NCBI GenBank assembly: GCA_023389275.1
Contig: JAEWEN010000017.1
Location: forward strand, 1 to 60,101
Reading direction: 5' to 3'
From: Bacillota bacterium
GTDB taxonomy: Bacteria > Bacillota > Clostridia > Clostridiales > Caloramatoraceae
Length of the DNA: 60,101 nt
Shown here: positions 51,788-59,964 of the stretch, piece by piece
How positions within the stretch are numbered: the first letter of the stretch is position 1
How the letters are laid out: every line of letters starts with the position of its first letter
Notes under the pieces: model-generated
The model's database searches: none
Seen by the model: only the letters and a program-made list of their open reading frames with translations
What the model was told of the DNA's origin: nothing
Program-made: the position numbers and the translations under genes

Positions 51788-51816
51788 AAGAAATGGATAA
51801 TCTCCATTTCTTTTAT
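51784..51816 (+). terminator. terminator after the Dabb gene
   Basis: ATAAAAGAAATGGA pairs with TCCATTTCTTTTAT, with a small loop. Confidence 0.85.
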
Positions 51817-51818
51817 AT

Positions 51819-52050
51819 AACTATAACATTTTTCATAATAAGTAATTTTATTACTATATCTTCAATAATTTAAAAAACTGATGTAGTTATTAAATATATA
51901 CATAAAGCAACTGGCATTTTTATTGCTATTATAAATTGAATCACTGCATTTATAATATAAGAAGAATTTTGTCCTTTAATTATCATTAACCTATTAAATA
52001 GCCTTTCATAGATTTTATACTTTCTACGCTTTGCTTTATTGTTTCTTCTT
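51819..52050. other. 232-nt region with only a weak minus-strand mini-ORF
   Basis: No convincing gene. On the minus strand a 38-codon ORF (51986-51870) would encode a hydrophobic peptide (INAVIQFIIAIKMPVALCIY), but its ribosome site is poor. The frame just after the DUF1048-like stop stays open for 23 more codons (KLEEETIKQSVESIKSMKG), which may be a frameshifted tail of that gene. Confidence 0.35.
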
Positions 52051-52734
52051 CTAATTTTTGTTTATTATTTTTATATTTTTTCTTAGTCTAACTTCTATTA
52101 ACATTAAGAAGAAAAATAAAACAATTAACAATAAGTATATTAACCTAGTATTAAAATTTATTTGAGATAAATCAAATAAATTTATTAAGGAAAGTCCTAA
52201 AAGATATAGAGTAAAAATTACAATTGCGGTTTTTTTATTTTTATTTATAGTTAAATAATCATATAAATTGCATTTTATATTTTTCATATTAAACTTTGGA
52301 AGTAAAATTCCCCATTCTTTGCTAAATCCAGCTATATTTGCAATAATAAACATTCCGAACAAACTGCCTATATTCCCTTTTAATTCTCCACTAAATATAA
52401 AAACTATTAAGCTTATTATAAAAAAGCTAATTAAAGTTCTTTTAGCAATACTTATAAATGAAAATAACTTTAAATTATTTTCATAAAAATTTTCAAAAAT
52501 ATCTCTACAAAAAATCCTATAATCTTCTCCTACTATAAATTCTACACTTCTTCCTTGGTTCTGATTTTCAATAAGCATATCTAATATATCTTGAAGCAAA
52601 ATTTCTTTCTCTTTAAAGCTCATTGGATATGAGTATATTTCATTTACTATTTCATAAAATAAATATTTTTCCTTAGTATTTAAACATTCAATTTGCTTTT
52701 TCCTTGAATTTTTAAGTTTTATTGCATAAATCAT
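52051..52734 (-). CDS. DUF1048-like membrane protein, PadR partner
   Basis: A 227-aa protein. The N-terminal cytosolic part (MSFKEKEILLQDILDML, GRSVEFIVGEDYRIFCRDI) looks like DUF1048/HAAS-type domains that sit next to PadR regulators. Four to five membrane helices follow, from residue about 100. It starts one base after the padR-like stop, with GAGGTG as ribosome site, so it is co-translated. Probable role: membrane effector or sensor for the regulator, inferred only from pairing. Confidence 0.75.
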   Translation of the reverse strand: MIYAIKLKNSRKKQIECLNTKEKYLFYEIVNEIYSYPMSFKEKEILLQDILDMLIENQNQGRSVEFIVGEDYRIFCRDIFENFYENNLKLFSFISIAKRTLISFFIISLIVFIFSGELKGNIGSLFGMFIIANIAGFSKEWGILLPKFNMKNIKCNLYDYLTINKNKKTAIVIFTLYLLGLSLINLFDLSQINFNTRLIYLLLIVLFFFLMLIEVRLRKNIKIINKN

Positions 52735-53058
52735 TTAAACACCTCTTATTACCTTATTAACGCACTTCCCCACTTTTTCCCAATCACTTAAAAAATCATT
52801 TAAATAACTTTCACCATCTTTTGTTATGTAATAATATTTTCTTATAGGGCCATATGGAGATTTTTCTGATTTATAGGTTATTAATCCTTTTTTCTGAAGT
52901 CTTAATAATATAGGATAAACACTTCCCTCTGATATATTTTCAAATCCATATAATATTAAGCTTTCACATATTTCATACCCATATGTTTCTTTAGTACTTA
53001 TAATTTTTAAAATACATCCTTCTAAAATCCCTTTTAACATTTGTGATGATATACTCAT
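52735..53058 (-). CDS. PadR-family transcriptional regulator
   Basis: A 107-aa winged-helix repressor: LKGILEGCILKIISTKETYGYEI, then SEGSVYPILLRLQKKGLIT and the wing KSEKSPYGPIRKYYYIT. This is the short PadR-s2 form with a single C-terminal helix. The ATG follows AGGTGAGGAA. It probably controls its own operon with the DUF1048-like gene. Upstream AT-rich sequence with CTACTTTGCATTGTCAAGTAG-like dyad symmetry near 53105-53130 could be its operator. Confidence 0.9.
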   Translation of the reverse strand: MSISSQMLKGILEGCILKIISTKETYGYEICESLILYGFENISEGSVYPILLRLQKKGLITYKSEKSPYGPIRKYYYITKDGESYLNDFLSDWEKVGKCVNKVIRGV

Positions 53059-53131
53059 TTCCTCACCTACCTTGTAATGTATAGTAGCTTAGTATTATAT
53101 TACCACACTACTTTGCATTGTCAAGTAGTCA

Positions 53132-53170
53132 AAAAAAGAAAAAGGCTGAAAGCCTCTTTCTTTAAAACTT
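53132..53170 (-). terminator. probable terminator after the 53.2-kb gene
   Basis: Minus strand AGAGGCT pairs with AGCCTTTTT around TTC, with flanking A/T pairing and a following run of T. Confidence 0.6.
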
Positions 53171-53214
53171 TTCCAGCCGTAGAAAATTTTATATTGTTGT
53201 ATCCTATTTATATT

Positions 53215-53598
53215 CTAGTCAATTTTTTCAATATCTAAACTACTAATTACCTTTTTACTTTCTCTATCTAGTCCAAATAATATTTTTATATTATTTTTAT
53301 TTGAAAATTCATCTACTTCATCTACAAATCCACTTATTTCATCTTCTTTTATTATTTTAGATAAATTATCTAAAAGTATTATTTCAAGATTACTGTTTTG
53401 CTCAACAATTTGATTTATTATTTCTTTTAATATATCTGAATTTATATATTCAACTTCTGAAAGATCTAGAAACTTTATTCCATCGTCAAGGTGCCCCTTA
53501 GCCTCTGCACAGTTACTTATATATATAATATCTCCTCTTGAAGATTTAACAAGTTCATTTGCAAGATTTGTAACCTTTTTTATTTTATCAATACTCAT
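53215..53598 (-). CDS. hypothetical soluble protein
   Basis: A 127-aa protein of alternating beta/alpha character (GDIIYISNCA, IKFLDLSEVEYINSDILKEI, LEIILLDNLSKII). The pattern recalls a STAS- or NTPase-like Rossmann fold, but no motif is diagnostic and I do not recognise a family. ATG with AAGGAGTGAT upstream. Confidence 0.65.
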   Translation of the reverse strand: MSIDKIKKVTNLANELVKSSRGDIIYISNCAEAKGHLDDGIKFLDLSEVEYINSDILKEIINQIVEQNSNLEIILLDNLSKIIKEDEISGFVDEVDEFSNKNNIKILFGLDRESKKVISSLDIEKID

Positions 53599-53659
53599 CT
53601 TCTATCACTCCTTTTAGTATATCTTTTTATTATTAATACTATTAAAGATGAGATTTTAT

Positions 53660-53695
53660 TACAAAATAAAAAAAGGCATACCTGCCTTTTATATT
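53660..53695 (-). terminator. terminator of the Usp gene
   Basis: AAAAGGCA pairs with TGCCTTTT around TACC, with a T-run on the minus strand. Confidence 0.75.
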
Positions 53696-53702
53696 TTTAC
53701 AC

Positions 53703-54086
53703 TTATTCAGCTGGAACTATATGAAATCTAGCTTTAGAAAGCCCTTTCATTAACTGATCAACAACACAATCTTTTCCTGTTTTAGGCGGCTCTCCTAAAA
53801 CAATATGTCCTATAGCTCTATCTCTTGCAAATTCTTTTAATGTTTCTACAACATTTGGTGATCTTAAAACAGTTAAATCTGCTCCTGCCTCTTTTGATAT
53901 ATTAAAAAGATATTGAAGCGCATCTGGTTCCTTGTCATTGTATAGGAAGTTGTCCCCTTCTTTTACAACATGAATAACATAAAGCTCTCCATCTAATCCT
54001 TCTTTAAGTTTTGCACCTTTATTTATTAATCTTTCACAAGTTTTTTGCTGGGTTACACATACCATAATATTATCTCTAATATACAT
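53703..54086 (-). CDS. universal stress protein-like (UspA fold)
   Basis: A 127-aa protein resembling the Usp domain of KdpD-type sensors: IMVCVTQQKTCERLI, LYVIHVVKEGDNF, LTVLRSPNVVETLKEFARD, GHIVLGEPPKT. The ATP-binding G-x2-G-x9-G(S/T) signature is not complete. No kdp genes are near. Possibly a nucleotide-binding stress protein. Confidence 0.78.
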   Translation of the reverse strand: MYIRDNIMVCVTQQKTCERLINKGAKLKEGLDGELYVIHVVKEGDNFLYNDKEPDALQYLFNISKEAGADLTVLRSPNVVETLKEFARDRAIGHIVLGEPPKTGKDCVVDQLMKGLSKARFHIVPAE

Positions 54087-54224
54087 CTACATTACCCCTT
54101 TCATGGGTATTAACTAGTTATTCAAGTTAAACTATCAAACTAATTGTAGCAAAAAATCACCTCTGTTTCAATGTAACCTTATTAGTTTCTATTTTAAAAA
54201 TTTAAATCATATAATTTAATATGA

Positions 54225-54254
54225 TTGGTAAATATTATACTAATTAGGTATAAT
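54225..54254 (+). promoter_or_regulatory. candidate promoter of the AlbA_2 gene
   Basis: TTGGTA (54225-54230) and a perfect TATAAT (54249-54254) lie 18 nt apart, 40 nt upstream of the ATG. Confidence 0.55.
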
Positions 54255-54294
54255 TATATTCATAGTTTAAATTTTAAAAAATAGGTGAAACATA

Positions 54295-55407
54295 ATGAAT
54301 AAACAAAAACTTCTTTACTTGATTTCTAAAGGAGAAAATTCTAAAGTCGACTTTAAGCTAAAGCTATGTCTGGAAAACGAAAGTTCTAAAAAGGAATTTG
54401 CAAAGGATATTTCTGCTATTGCAAATACAAGAGAAGGTAGAGGATACTTAATATTTGGTATAGAAGATAAAAAAAGAGAAATTGTAGGAATAGATCCTGG
54501 TGATTTTAAAGAAGAAAAGCTTCAACAAATAGTAGCATCAAGAGTTGATCCTCCTGTTCCTATAAAGGTAGAAACTATAAAAATTGATAATTTATCAGTT
54601 GCAGTAATTACAATATATAATACTAATCAAAGGCCTCATCAAATGAGGGAAAGTGGTGCCTTTTATATAAGGCGTGGAACTACTACAGATATAATGAGAA
54701 AAGATGAAATAGCTTCTATGATACATGAATATGGACTACTTCCATATGAAACTATACCTGTTAGTCTTTCATCTATTGAAGAATTAAATATAAATTATAT
54801 TAAAGAATACCTTAAAAATTTTAACGTTGTTGGAAATATAGATTATTCTATATTAGAAGGTCTTGGAATTGTTTCAAAGGATTTAGATTCTTCTACTTAT
54901 GTACCTACTTATGGAGGTATATTACTGTTTTCTGACTATCCTCAAAAGTATTTACCACATAGTATAATAAGAATTCACAATCATAATAATAAATCTATGC
55001 AAAGAACCTTTGTATCTCAAGGAAATATTTTAAAAATGTTAAGATTTGCCTGTGACACTATAAGCAAATGTAAAAATGAAAATATTCCTATAGAAATGGT
55101 TGAAGATTTACTTGGAAATTCTGTTGTACACAGAGATTATTTTTCAATAAACAACTGTATAGAAGTGTATGTAAAAAAAGACTCTATTGAAATTATAAAT
55201 CCTGGATATAAAAAAATTTCTAGCTCTAGTGATTCATATCTTAAAAGAAATATGTGGCTTTATTTAAAACTTTTGTCCTTAGACAATCAAAGACAATTTT
55301 TCAATAAAGATACAAGAGCTAAAGACTTTACTTCAAAAAATTTAAAAATTAGAAACTATAATATAGAATCTAAAAATATATTTAAAGTTATAATAAAAAT
55401 ATACTAA
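54295..55407 (+). CDS. AlbA_2 (Schlafen-like) domain protein with GHKL-type C-terminal region
   Basis: A 370-aa protein. Residues about 8-140 are the AlbA_2 nucleic-acid-binding domain: EFAKDISAIANTREGRGYLIFGI, VDPPVPIK and GAFYIRRGTTTDIM. The rest resembles the ATPase_c_4 half of such proteins, with LLGNSVVHRDYFSINNCIEVYV and IINPGY. It stops about 50-80 residues earlier than many homologues, losing the helix-turn-helix end. Likely a DNA/RNA-binding regulator. Confidence 0.82.
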   Translation: MNKQKLLYLISKGENSKVDFKLKLCLENESSKKEFAKDISAIANTREGRGYLIFGIEDKKREIVGIDPGDFKEEKLQQIVASRVDPPVPIKVETIKIDNLSVAVITIYNTNQRPHQMRESGAFYIRRGTTTDIMRKDEIASMIHEYGLLPYETIPVSLSSIEELNINYIKEYLKNFNVVGNIDYSILEGLGIVSKDLDSSTYVPTYGGILLFSDYPQKYLPHSIIRIHNHNNKSMQRTFVSQGNILKMLRFACDTISKCKNENIPIEMVEDLLGNSVVHRDYFSINNCIEVYVKKDSIEIINPGYKKISSSSDSYLKRNMWLYLKLLSLDNQRQFFNKDTRAKDFTSKNLKIRNYNIESKNIFKVIIKIY

Positions 55408-55441
55408 AAACATGCACTAGTTTCCTAGTGCATGTTTTTTA
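55405..55441. terminator. bidirectional terminator
   Basis: AAAAACATGCACTAG pairs with CTAGTGCATGTTTTT around a short loop. Confidence 0.9.
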
Positions 55442-55813
55442 ATTAAAGCTATTATATATTCTGTCTAATTCCTGGATGTGATAACTTATAACTTCGTTAA
55501 CTATGGATTCTGTATCACTGTGATCTCCTAAGAAAGGAATTTTTATAACCCATATAGGATTGTAATATCCATCTATTTCTTCAATATCAAAATCTCTTTC
55601 CTCAAAGAATTTAAAATTATATTCTTCATATATAAATTCAAATTCCTCATCACTGACTTCTTCTTTATCAATTGTTAAAAATAGATTTAAAATATTGTTT
55701 TCCATAAAAATCTTAAAAACAAGATTATGTCCCTTTTCAAGATTATAACTAGCTATCTCCTTTGAGAGTATGCCATCCTCTTTTTCCATAATTACTATAC
55801 TCGAAGCGTCCAT
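55439..55813 (-). CDS. hypothetical acidic protein, clostridial type
   Basis: A 124-aa very acidic soluble protein (EEVSDEEFEFIYEEYNF, ERDFDIEEIDG) that I do not recognise with certainty. ATG 55813, with GGGGGAT upstream, is preferred over a TTG at 55828. It lies 21 nt downstream of glyS on the same strand without terminator, so it probably is read from the T-box-controlled transcript. Confidence 0.68.
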   Translation of the reverse strand: MDASSIVIMEKEDGILSKEIASYNLEKGHNLVFKIFMENNILNLFLTIDKEEVSDEEFEFIYEEYNFKFFEERDFDIEEIDGYYNPIWVIKIPFLGDHSDTESIVNEVISYHIQELDRIYNSFN

Positions 55814-55834
55814 TTTATTATCCCCCAACTCCTT

Positions 55835-57226
55835 TTAAAATTCAATTTTTGATTCAATATATGAAGTTACTTCACTTATTGGTATTCTAACTTGTTCCAT
55901 TGTGTCTCTATCTCTTATAGTAACACAATTGTCTTCTTTTGAGTCAAAATCATATGTTATACAGAAAGGTGTTCCTATTTCATCTTGTCTTCTATATCTT
56001 TTACCTATACTTCCTGTTTCGTCAAAATCAACGTTAAACTTTTTAGCTATTTGTGCATAAAGCTGAGTAGCTTCTTCTGAAAGCTTTTTAGAAAGTGGTA
56101 ATATTGCTGCTTTAAAAGGTGCAAGTGCTGGATGAAGTTTTAATACAACTCTAGTGTCCCCTTCTCCTACTTCCTCTTCTTTATATGAATCTACTAGGAA
56201 AGCAAGTGCAACTCTATCAGCCCCAACTGATGGCTCTATACAGTAAGGAACTATTTTCTCATTTGTTTGAGGATCTGTATATACAAGCTCCTCTTTTGAG
56301 TGCTCTATGTGTTTTTTAAGGTCATAATCAGTTCTATCTGCTATCCCCCAAAGCTCTCCCCATCCAAATGGGAATTTATATTCAATATCTGTTGTAGCAT
56401 TACTATAGTGTGAAAGTTCCTCTTCATCATGGTCACGTAATCTTATATTTTCTTCATTAATGCCAAGATTTAAAAGGAAGTTTTTACAATATTCTCTCCA
56501 GTATTCAAACCACTTAAATTCTTCCTCAGGTTTACAGAAAAACTCAAGCTCCATTTGTTCAAACTCTCTTGTTCTAAATGTAAAGTTTCCTGGTGTAATT
56601 TCATTTCTAAATGATTTACCTATTTGACCTATTCCAAATGGTAATTTTTTTCTTGAAGATCTTTGAACTGATTTAAAGTTTACAAATATACCTTGTGCTG
56701 TTTCTGGTCTTAAATAAACTTCATTTTTAGCATCTTCAGTTACACCTTGGAAAGTTTTAAACATAAGATTAAACTGTCTTATGTCTGTAAAATTTTGTGC
56801 TGAACATTCTGGACATTTTATACCATTATCTAAAATATATTTAGACATTTCTTCATTTGACCATCCATCAACACCTACAATTTCCTCACCTTTAGATGCT
56901 GCAAAATCTTCTATTATTTTATCTGCTCTAAATCTTGACTTACACTCTTTACAATCCATTAAAGGGTCACTAAAGCCACCAACATGTCCTGATGCTACCC
57001 AAACTCCTGGATTCATTAATATAGAACAATCTATTCCAACATTGTATGGACTTTCTTGAATGAATTTCTTCCACCAAGCTTTTTTAACATTATTTTTAAA
57101 TTCTACTCCTAAAGGACCATAATCCCATGTATTAGCAAGTCCACCGTATATTTCTGAACCTGGAAATATAAATCCTCTTCCTTTACATAAAGCAACAATT
57201 TTATCCATTGTGACTTTTTCTGACAT
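55835..57226 (-). CDS. glyS: glycyl-tRNA synthetase, class II homodimeric
   Basis: A 463-aa enzyme charging tRNA-Gly. IVALCKGRGFIFPGSEIYGG and WDYGPLGVEFK at the N-terminus, motif 2 FRNEITPGNFTFRTREFEQME in two parts, and motif 3 PSVGADRVALAFLVD, then the anticodon-binding domain from HPALAPFKAAIL. A Zn-like Cys set CKECKSRFR and CPECSAQ lies near 95-155. ATG 57226 follows AAGGAGGCG. Regulated by its own T-box. Confidence 0.97.
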   Translation of the reverse strand: MSEKVTMDKIVALCKGRGFIFPGSEIYGGLANTWDYGPLGVEFKNNVKKAWWKKFIQESPYNVGIDCSILMNPGVWVASGHVGGFSDPLMDCKECKSRFRADKIIEDFAASKGEEIVGVDGWSNEEMSKYILDNGIKCPECSAQNFTDIRQFNLMFKTFQGVTEDAKNEVYLRPETAQGIFVNFKSVQRSSRKKLPFGIGQIGKSFRNEITPGNFTFRTREFEQMELEFFCKPEEEFKWFEYWREYCKNFLLNLGINEENIRLRDHDEEELSHYSNATTDIEYKFPFGWGELWGIADRTDYDLKKHIEHSKEELVYTDPQTNEKIVPYCIEPSVGADRVALAFLVDSYKEEEVGEGDTRVVLKLHPALAPFKAAILPLSKKLSEEATQLYAQIAKKFNVDFDETGSIGKRYRRQDEIGTPFCITYDFDSKEDNCVTIRDRDTMEQVRIPISEVTSYIESKIEF

Positions 57227-57257
57227 AAAAAACGCCTCCTTGTAATAAGTATAAAAA

Positions 57258-57445
57258 CACAAAAAACCTTCCATCCCTATATGAAAAGGGACGAAAGGTT
57301 ATCTTCCGCGGTTCCACCCTAATTGGCTAATAAGCCCACTTAAAATGTTCACTCAAGGACTCCCTTCATCAAGAAATAATACTAATCTTTCACCATCATT
57401 AGCTCGCTTATAAATTACTTACCTTGACTACTCTTTCCTATCAAA
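57258..57445 (-). ncRNA. T-box riboswitch upstream of glyS (GGA specifier)
   Basis: Minus strand: the T-box GTGGAACCGCGGA is at 57317-57305. Stem I base TCAAGG (57427-57422) pairs with CCTTGA (57358-57353). The specifier loop has AAGTA on one side and GAAG-GGA (GGA at 57363-57361) on the other, aligned exactly like the Cys T-box at 8.9 kb. The terminator AACCTT..TCCC pairs with GGGA..AAGGTT, followed by TTTTTTG. Uncharged tRNA-Gly would allow read-through into glyS. Confidence 0.95.
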
Positions 57446-57503
57446 GTGTATATTAAGTTTTTCTTGAGAAATATGATACCAAAAATAATATATTTGTCAA
57501 GAC

Positions 57504-57836
57504 TTAGTGGCTACAACCACATCCGCCACCACAGCTTCCACATCCACTGCTTACTGGATTAAGAGATGTTATTACAAACCCTTCATTTTCTCCATCTTGG
57601 AAGTCTATATTTAGTCCATCTGAATATTGTGGCATATGTTCATTATCAGTAATAAACGTAATTCCTTCTACAGTAGTTACTGTATCAGCTTCTGTAGCAT
57701 CATCAAATGCAAGACCGAATTTTGCTCCACTACATCCTACAGATGCAACATATATTCTAAGTGTTGGAGTTTCGTCATTATCTTTAACTACTTCATTTAT
57801 TTTTTCCACTGCTAGTGGTGATATTTTAATTTCCAT
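57504..57836 (-). CDS. HesB/IscA-like Fe-S protein with a Cys/Gly-rich tail
   Basis: A 110-aa protein of the clostridial HesB-like family: ISPLAVEKINEVV, ASVGCSGAKFGLAFDDA, GITFITDN and LNIDFQD. Cys35 is at the position that carries selenocysteine in some relatives. The last 15 residues are CGSCGGGCGC-type, replacing the usual IscA CxC. Probable Fe-S carrier or scaffold. RBS AAGGAGGG before the ATG. Confidence 0.85.
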   Translation of the reverse strand: MEIKISPLAVEKINEVVKDNDETPTLRIYVASVGCSGAKFGLAFDDATEADTVTTVEGITFITDNEHMPQYSDGLNIDFQDGENEGFVITSLNPVSSGCGSCGGGCGCSH

Positions 57837-57955
57837 TTTTAACCCTCCTTAAATAGGTTTATATTTTATAGTATATCTTTTTAATACATTTTATTCAATG
57901 TAGTATTTTACTAAAAGTTTTGCTATACTGATTTAAAAATAAAGGTGGTGATAAA

Positions 57956-58222
57956 ATGATTAGACTTTGGGGGAAAATAATTAAAAATAATAAAATTATA
58001 ACTGAACTTGAAAGTAGTTATGAATATGATGATATAGAATACCAATCACAGCTAAAATACTGTATAGAAAATATTTGTCGTGATCTTGATATCCAAAAGC
58101 CATATTGGCTTGAAAATAATCTTAAAGAATATAATAAATATAAAAAAACATCTTTTAATCAAGATAATTTTATAGAAGAAATAGATTTTGATAAATTTGA
58201 AATAGAAGTACTAGATGAATAA
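57956..58222 (+). CDS. small hypothetical acidic protein
   Basis: An 88-aa protein (IRLWGKIIKNNKIITE, YQSQLKYCIENICRDLDIQKPYW). I do not recognise it beyond its general resemblance to conserved clostridial small proteins. The ATG is preceded by AAAGGTGGTGAT, a good ribosome site. The stop lies in a hairpin (GTACTAGAT/ATCTAGTAC, 58209-58231) that may terminate both this and the convergent gene. Confidence 0.72.
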   Translation: MIRLWGKIIKNNKIITELESSYEYDDIEYQSQLKYCIENICRDLDIQKPYWLENNLKEYNKYKKTSFNQDNFIEEIDFDKFEIEVLDE

Positions 58223-58223
58223 T

Positions 58224-59036
58224 CTAGTACTTTACATCCTCGTTATATCCAATATACTCTAAAATTTGTGATGCAGTTTCTTCTATAGCTTTTCTTGTAA
58301 CGTCAAAAACCTTACATCTTATTCTTCTCATTATTTTTTCTGAATACTCAAGTTCTTGAAGTATTCTTTCTGCATTAGCATACTCTAATTGATATAAACT
58401 TGTACCCATTCTATTTACCCTATTATGTCTTATTGCCATAAGTTCTCTAGGGTCAATTGTAAGTCCTATTATTTTTCTTCTACTTATTTTAAAAAGCGCC
58501 TCTGGAACTGGAACTTCTGGTACTAATGGAACATTCGCCACTTTTATACCTTTATTTGCTATATATATAGATAAAGGTGTTTTTGAAGTTCTAGAAACTC
58601 CTATTATAACAAGATCTGCATTTAAAAGTCCCTGATCACTTTTTCCATCATCAAAGCTTAAAGCAAATTCCATAGCTTCTATTTTTTTAAAATAATCTTC
58701 ATCAAGTTTTCTAACAGCACCTGGCTTTAAAATAGGAACTTCATTTGAGATTTCAGATACTGCATTTATACATGTTCCCAAAACATTTATTATTTCTATA
58801 TCTCTTTCTATAGCAAGTTTTACTAAAAATTCCCTTGTTTCTTCTACAACTATAGTTGATAAAATAAGACAGTTTTTTGTGTCCTCTATTGAGTCTATAA
58901 AGTTTATTGCATCTAAATTACTATTAACATAAGAAACCCTTTTTATTTTAACATCGTTATTAAACTGGGAAGCTGTTGCTTTAGCAACCTGTTCTGCAGT
59001 TTCCCCAATTGAATCTGAAACAGCATATATTATCAA
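58224..59036 (-). CDS. pyruvate, phosphate dikinase regulatory protein (DUF299)
   Basis: A 270-aa bifunctional ADP-dependent kinase / Pi-dependent pyrophosphorylase that switches PPDK off and on. The family P-loop is GVSRTSKTPL (146-155), followed by GIKVANVPLVPEVPVPEALF and GLTIDPRELMAIR. N-terminal VSDSIGETAEQVAKA is typical. Start TTG at 59036 after AAGGTGA. The PPDK gene itself is not in the window. Confidence 0.95.
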   Translation of the reverse strand: MIIYAVSDSIGETAEQVAKATASQFNNDVKIKRVSYVNSNLDAINFIDSIEDTKNCLILSTIVVEETREFLVKLAIERDIEIINVLGTCINAVSEISNEVPILKPGAVRKLDEDYFKKIEAMEFALSFDDGKSDQGLLNADLVIIGVSRTSKTPLSIYIANKGIKVANVPLVPEVPVPEALFKISRRKIIGLTIDPRELMAIRHNRVNRMGTSLYQLEYANAERILQELEYSEKIMRRIRCKVFDVTRKAIEETASQILEYIGYNEDVKY

Positions 59037-59088
59037 AGAATCACCTTCTTAAATTTTTTACTTATATTTTAACACAGTATAACTTAAA

Positions 59089-59964
59089 TTAAACCTTCTT
59101 TTTTAAAAAATTCCATTTAGTTTCTGCTGTTAAAATAGCCATAAATATAGCAATTGATCCTACAATCATTTTAAATGTAAATTCTTCGCCTAATATTAAA
59201 CAAGACATTATACTTCCAAAAACAGATTCTAAACAAAGAATTATAGATGTGTGTTCTGGAGATGTATATCTTTGTGCAACATTTTGCATAGCAAAGCATA
59301 TAAGTGTACTAAATATACCAAGATAAAGTATTCCCATTCCACTTTTAACTGTAATAGTTGGTAAAGGTTCAAATATTAAAGACGACACTAAAGATAAAAC
59401 CATTACTGTTCCAAACTGAACTATAGTTAAAACTATAGGATCATGTTTAGTTGCAAAACATGCAATAGATACTATGTGACCTGCAAAGAATATAGCGCAA
59501 AGTAAAGTTAATAAATCACCTGAATTAATTGTAAGATTCTCATTTAAACTTAAAAATCCTATACCTAAAACAGCGATTATAGCTGCAAATACATTATACT
59601 TATCAGGTCTTTTTTTCTTAACCATCCAGTAAAGAAAAGGTACCATTACAACGTTTGTTCCTGTTAAAAATGCTTGCTTACCTGCTGTTGTATACTGAAG
59701 TCCTATTGTTTGAAGAATAAACCCAACATATAAAAATATTCCAATAATAATACCTGCTTTTAAGCTTTCCTTATTTATCAGCCCAATTTTTTTATGAAAA
59801 ACTAGGGATAATACTACAAAAGCTATTAAAAACCTAAAAAAGTTAATGTAGTTAGGAGTTATAGATTCTAGTGCATATCTAGTTGCTATAAATCCTCCAC
59901 CCCATAAGAAGGCAACTAATAACAAAGACATATCTGCTACAAAAGACTTGTTCTTAATTTTCAT
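59089..59964 (-). CDS. EamA/DMT-family transporter
   Basis: A 291-aa permease with ten hydrophobic helices and two EamA repeats (LLLVAFLWGGGFIATRYAL; later IFSTLICFAMQNVAQRYTS and LESVFGSIMSCLILGEEF). Such carriers export amino acids or other metabolites; the substrate is unknown. The ATG has only a weak AGGGA upstream. The last 137 nt of the window upstream of it hold no gene I can support. Confidence 0.9.
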   Translation of the reverse strand: MKIKNKSFVADMSLLLVAFLWGGGFIATRYALESITPNYINFFRFLIAFVVLSLVFHKKIGLINKESLKAGIIIGIFLYVGFILQTIGLQYTTAGKQAFLTGTNVVMVPFLYWMVKKKRPDKYNVFAAIIAVLGIGFLSLNENLTINSGDLLTLLCAIFFAGHIVSIACFATKHDPIVLTIVQFGTVMVLSLVSSLIFEPLPTITVKSGMGILYLGIFSTLICFAMQNVAQRYTSPEHTSIILCLESVFGSIMSCLILGEEFTFKMIVGSIAIFMAILTAETKWNFLKKKV

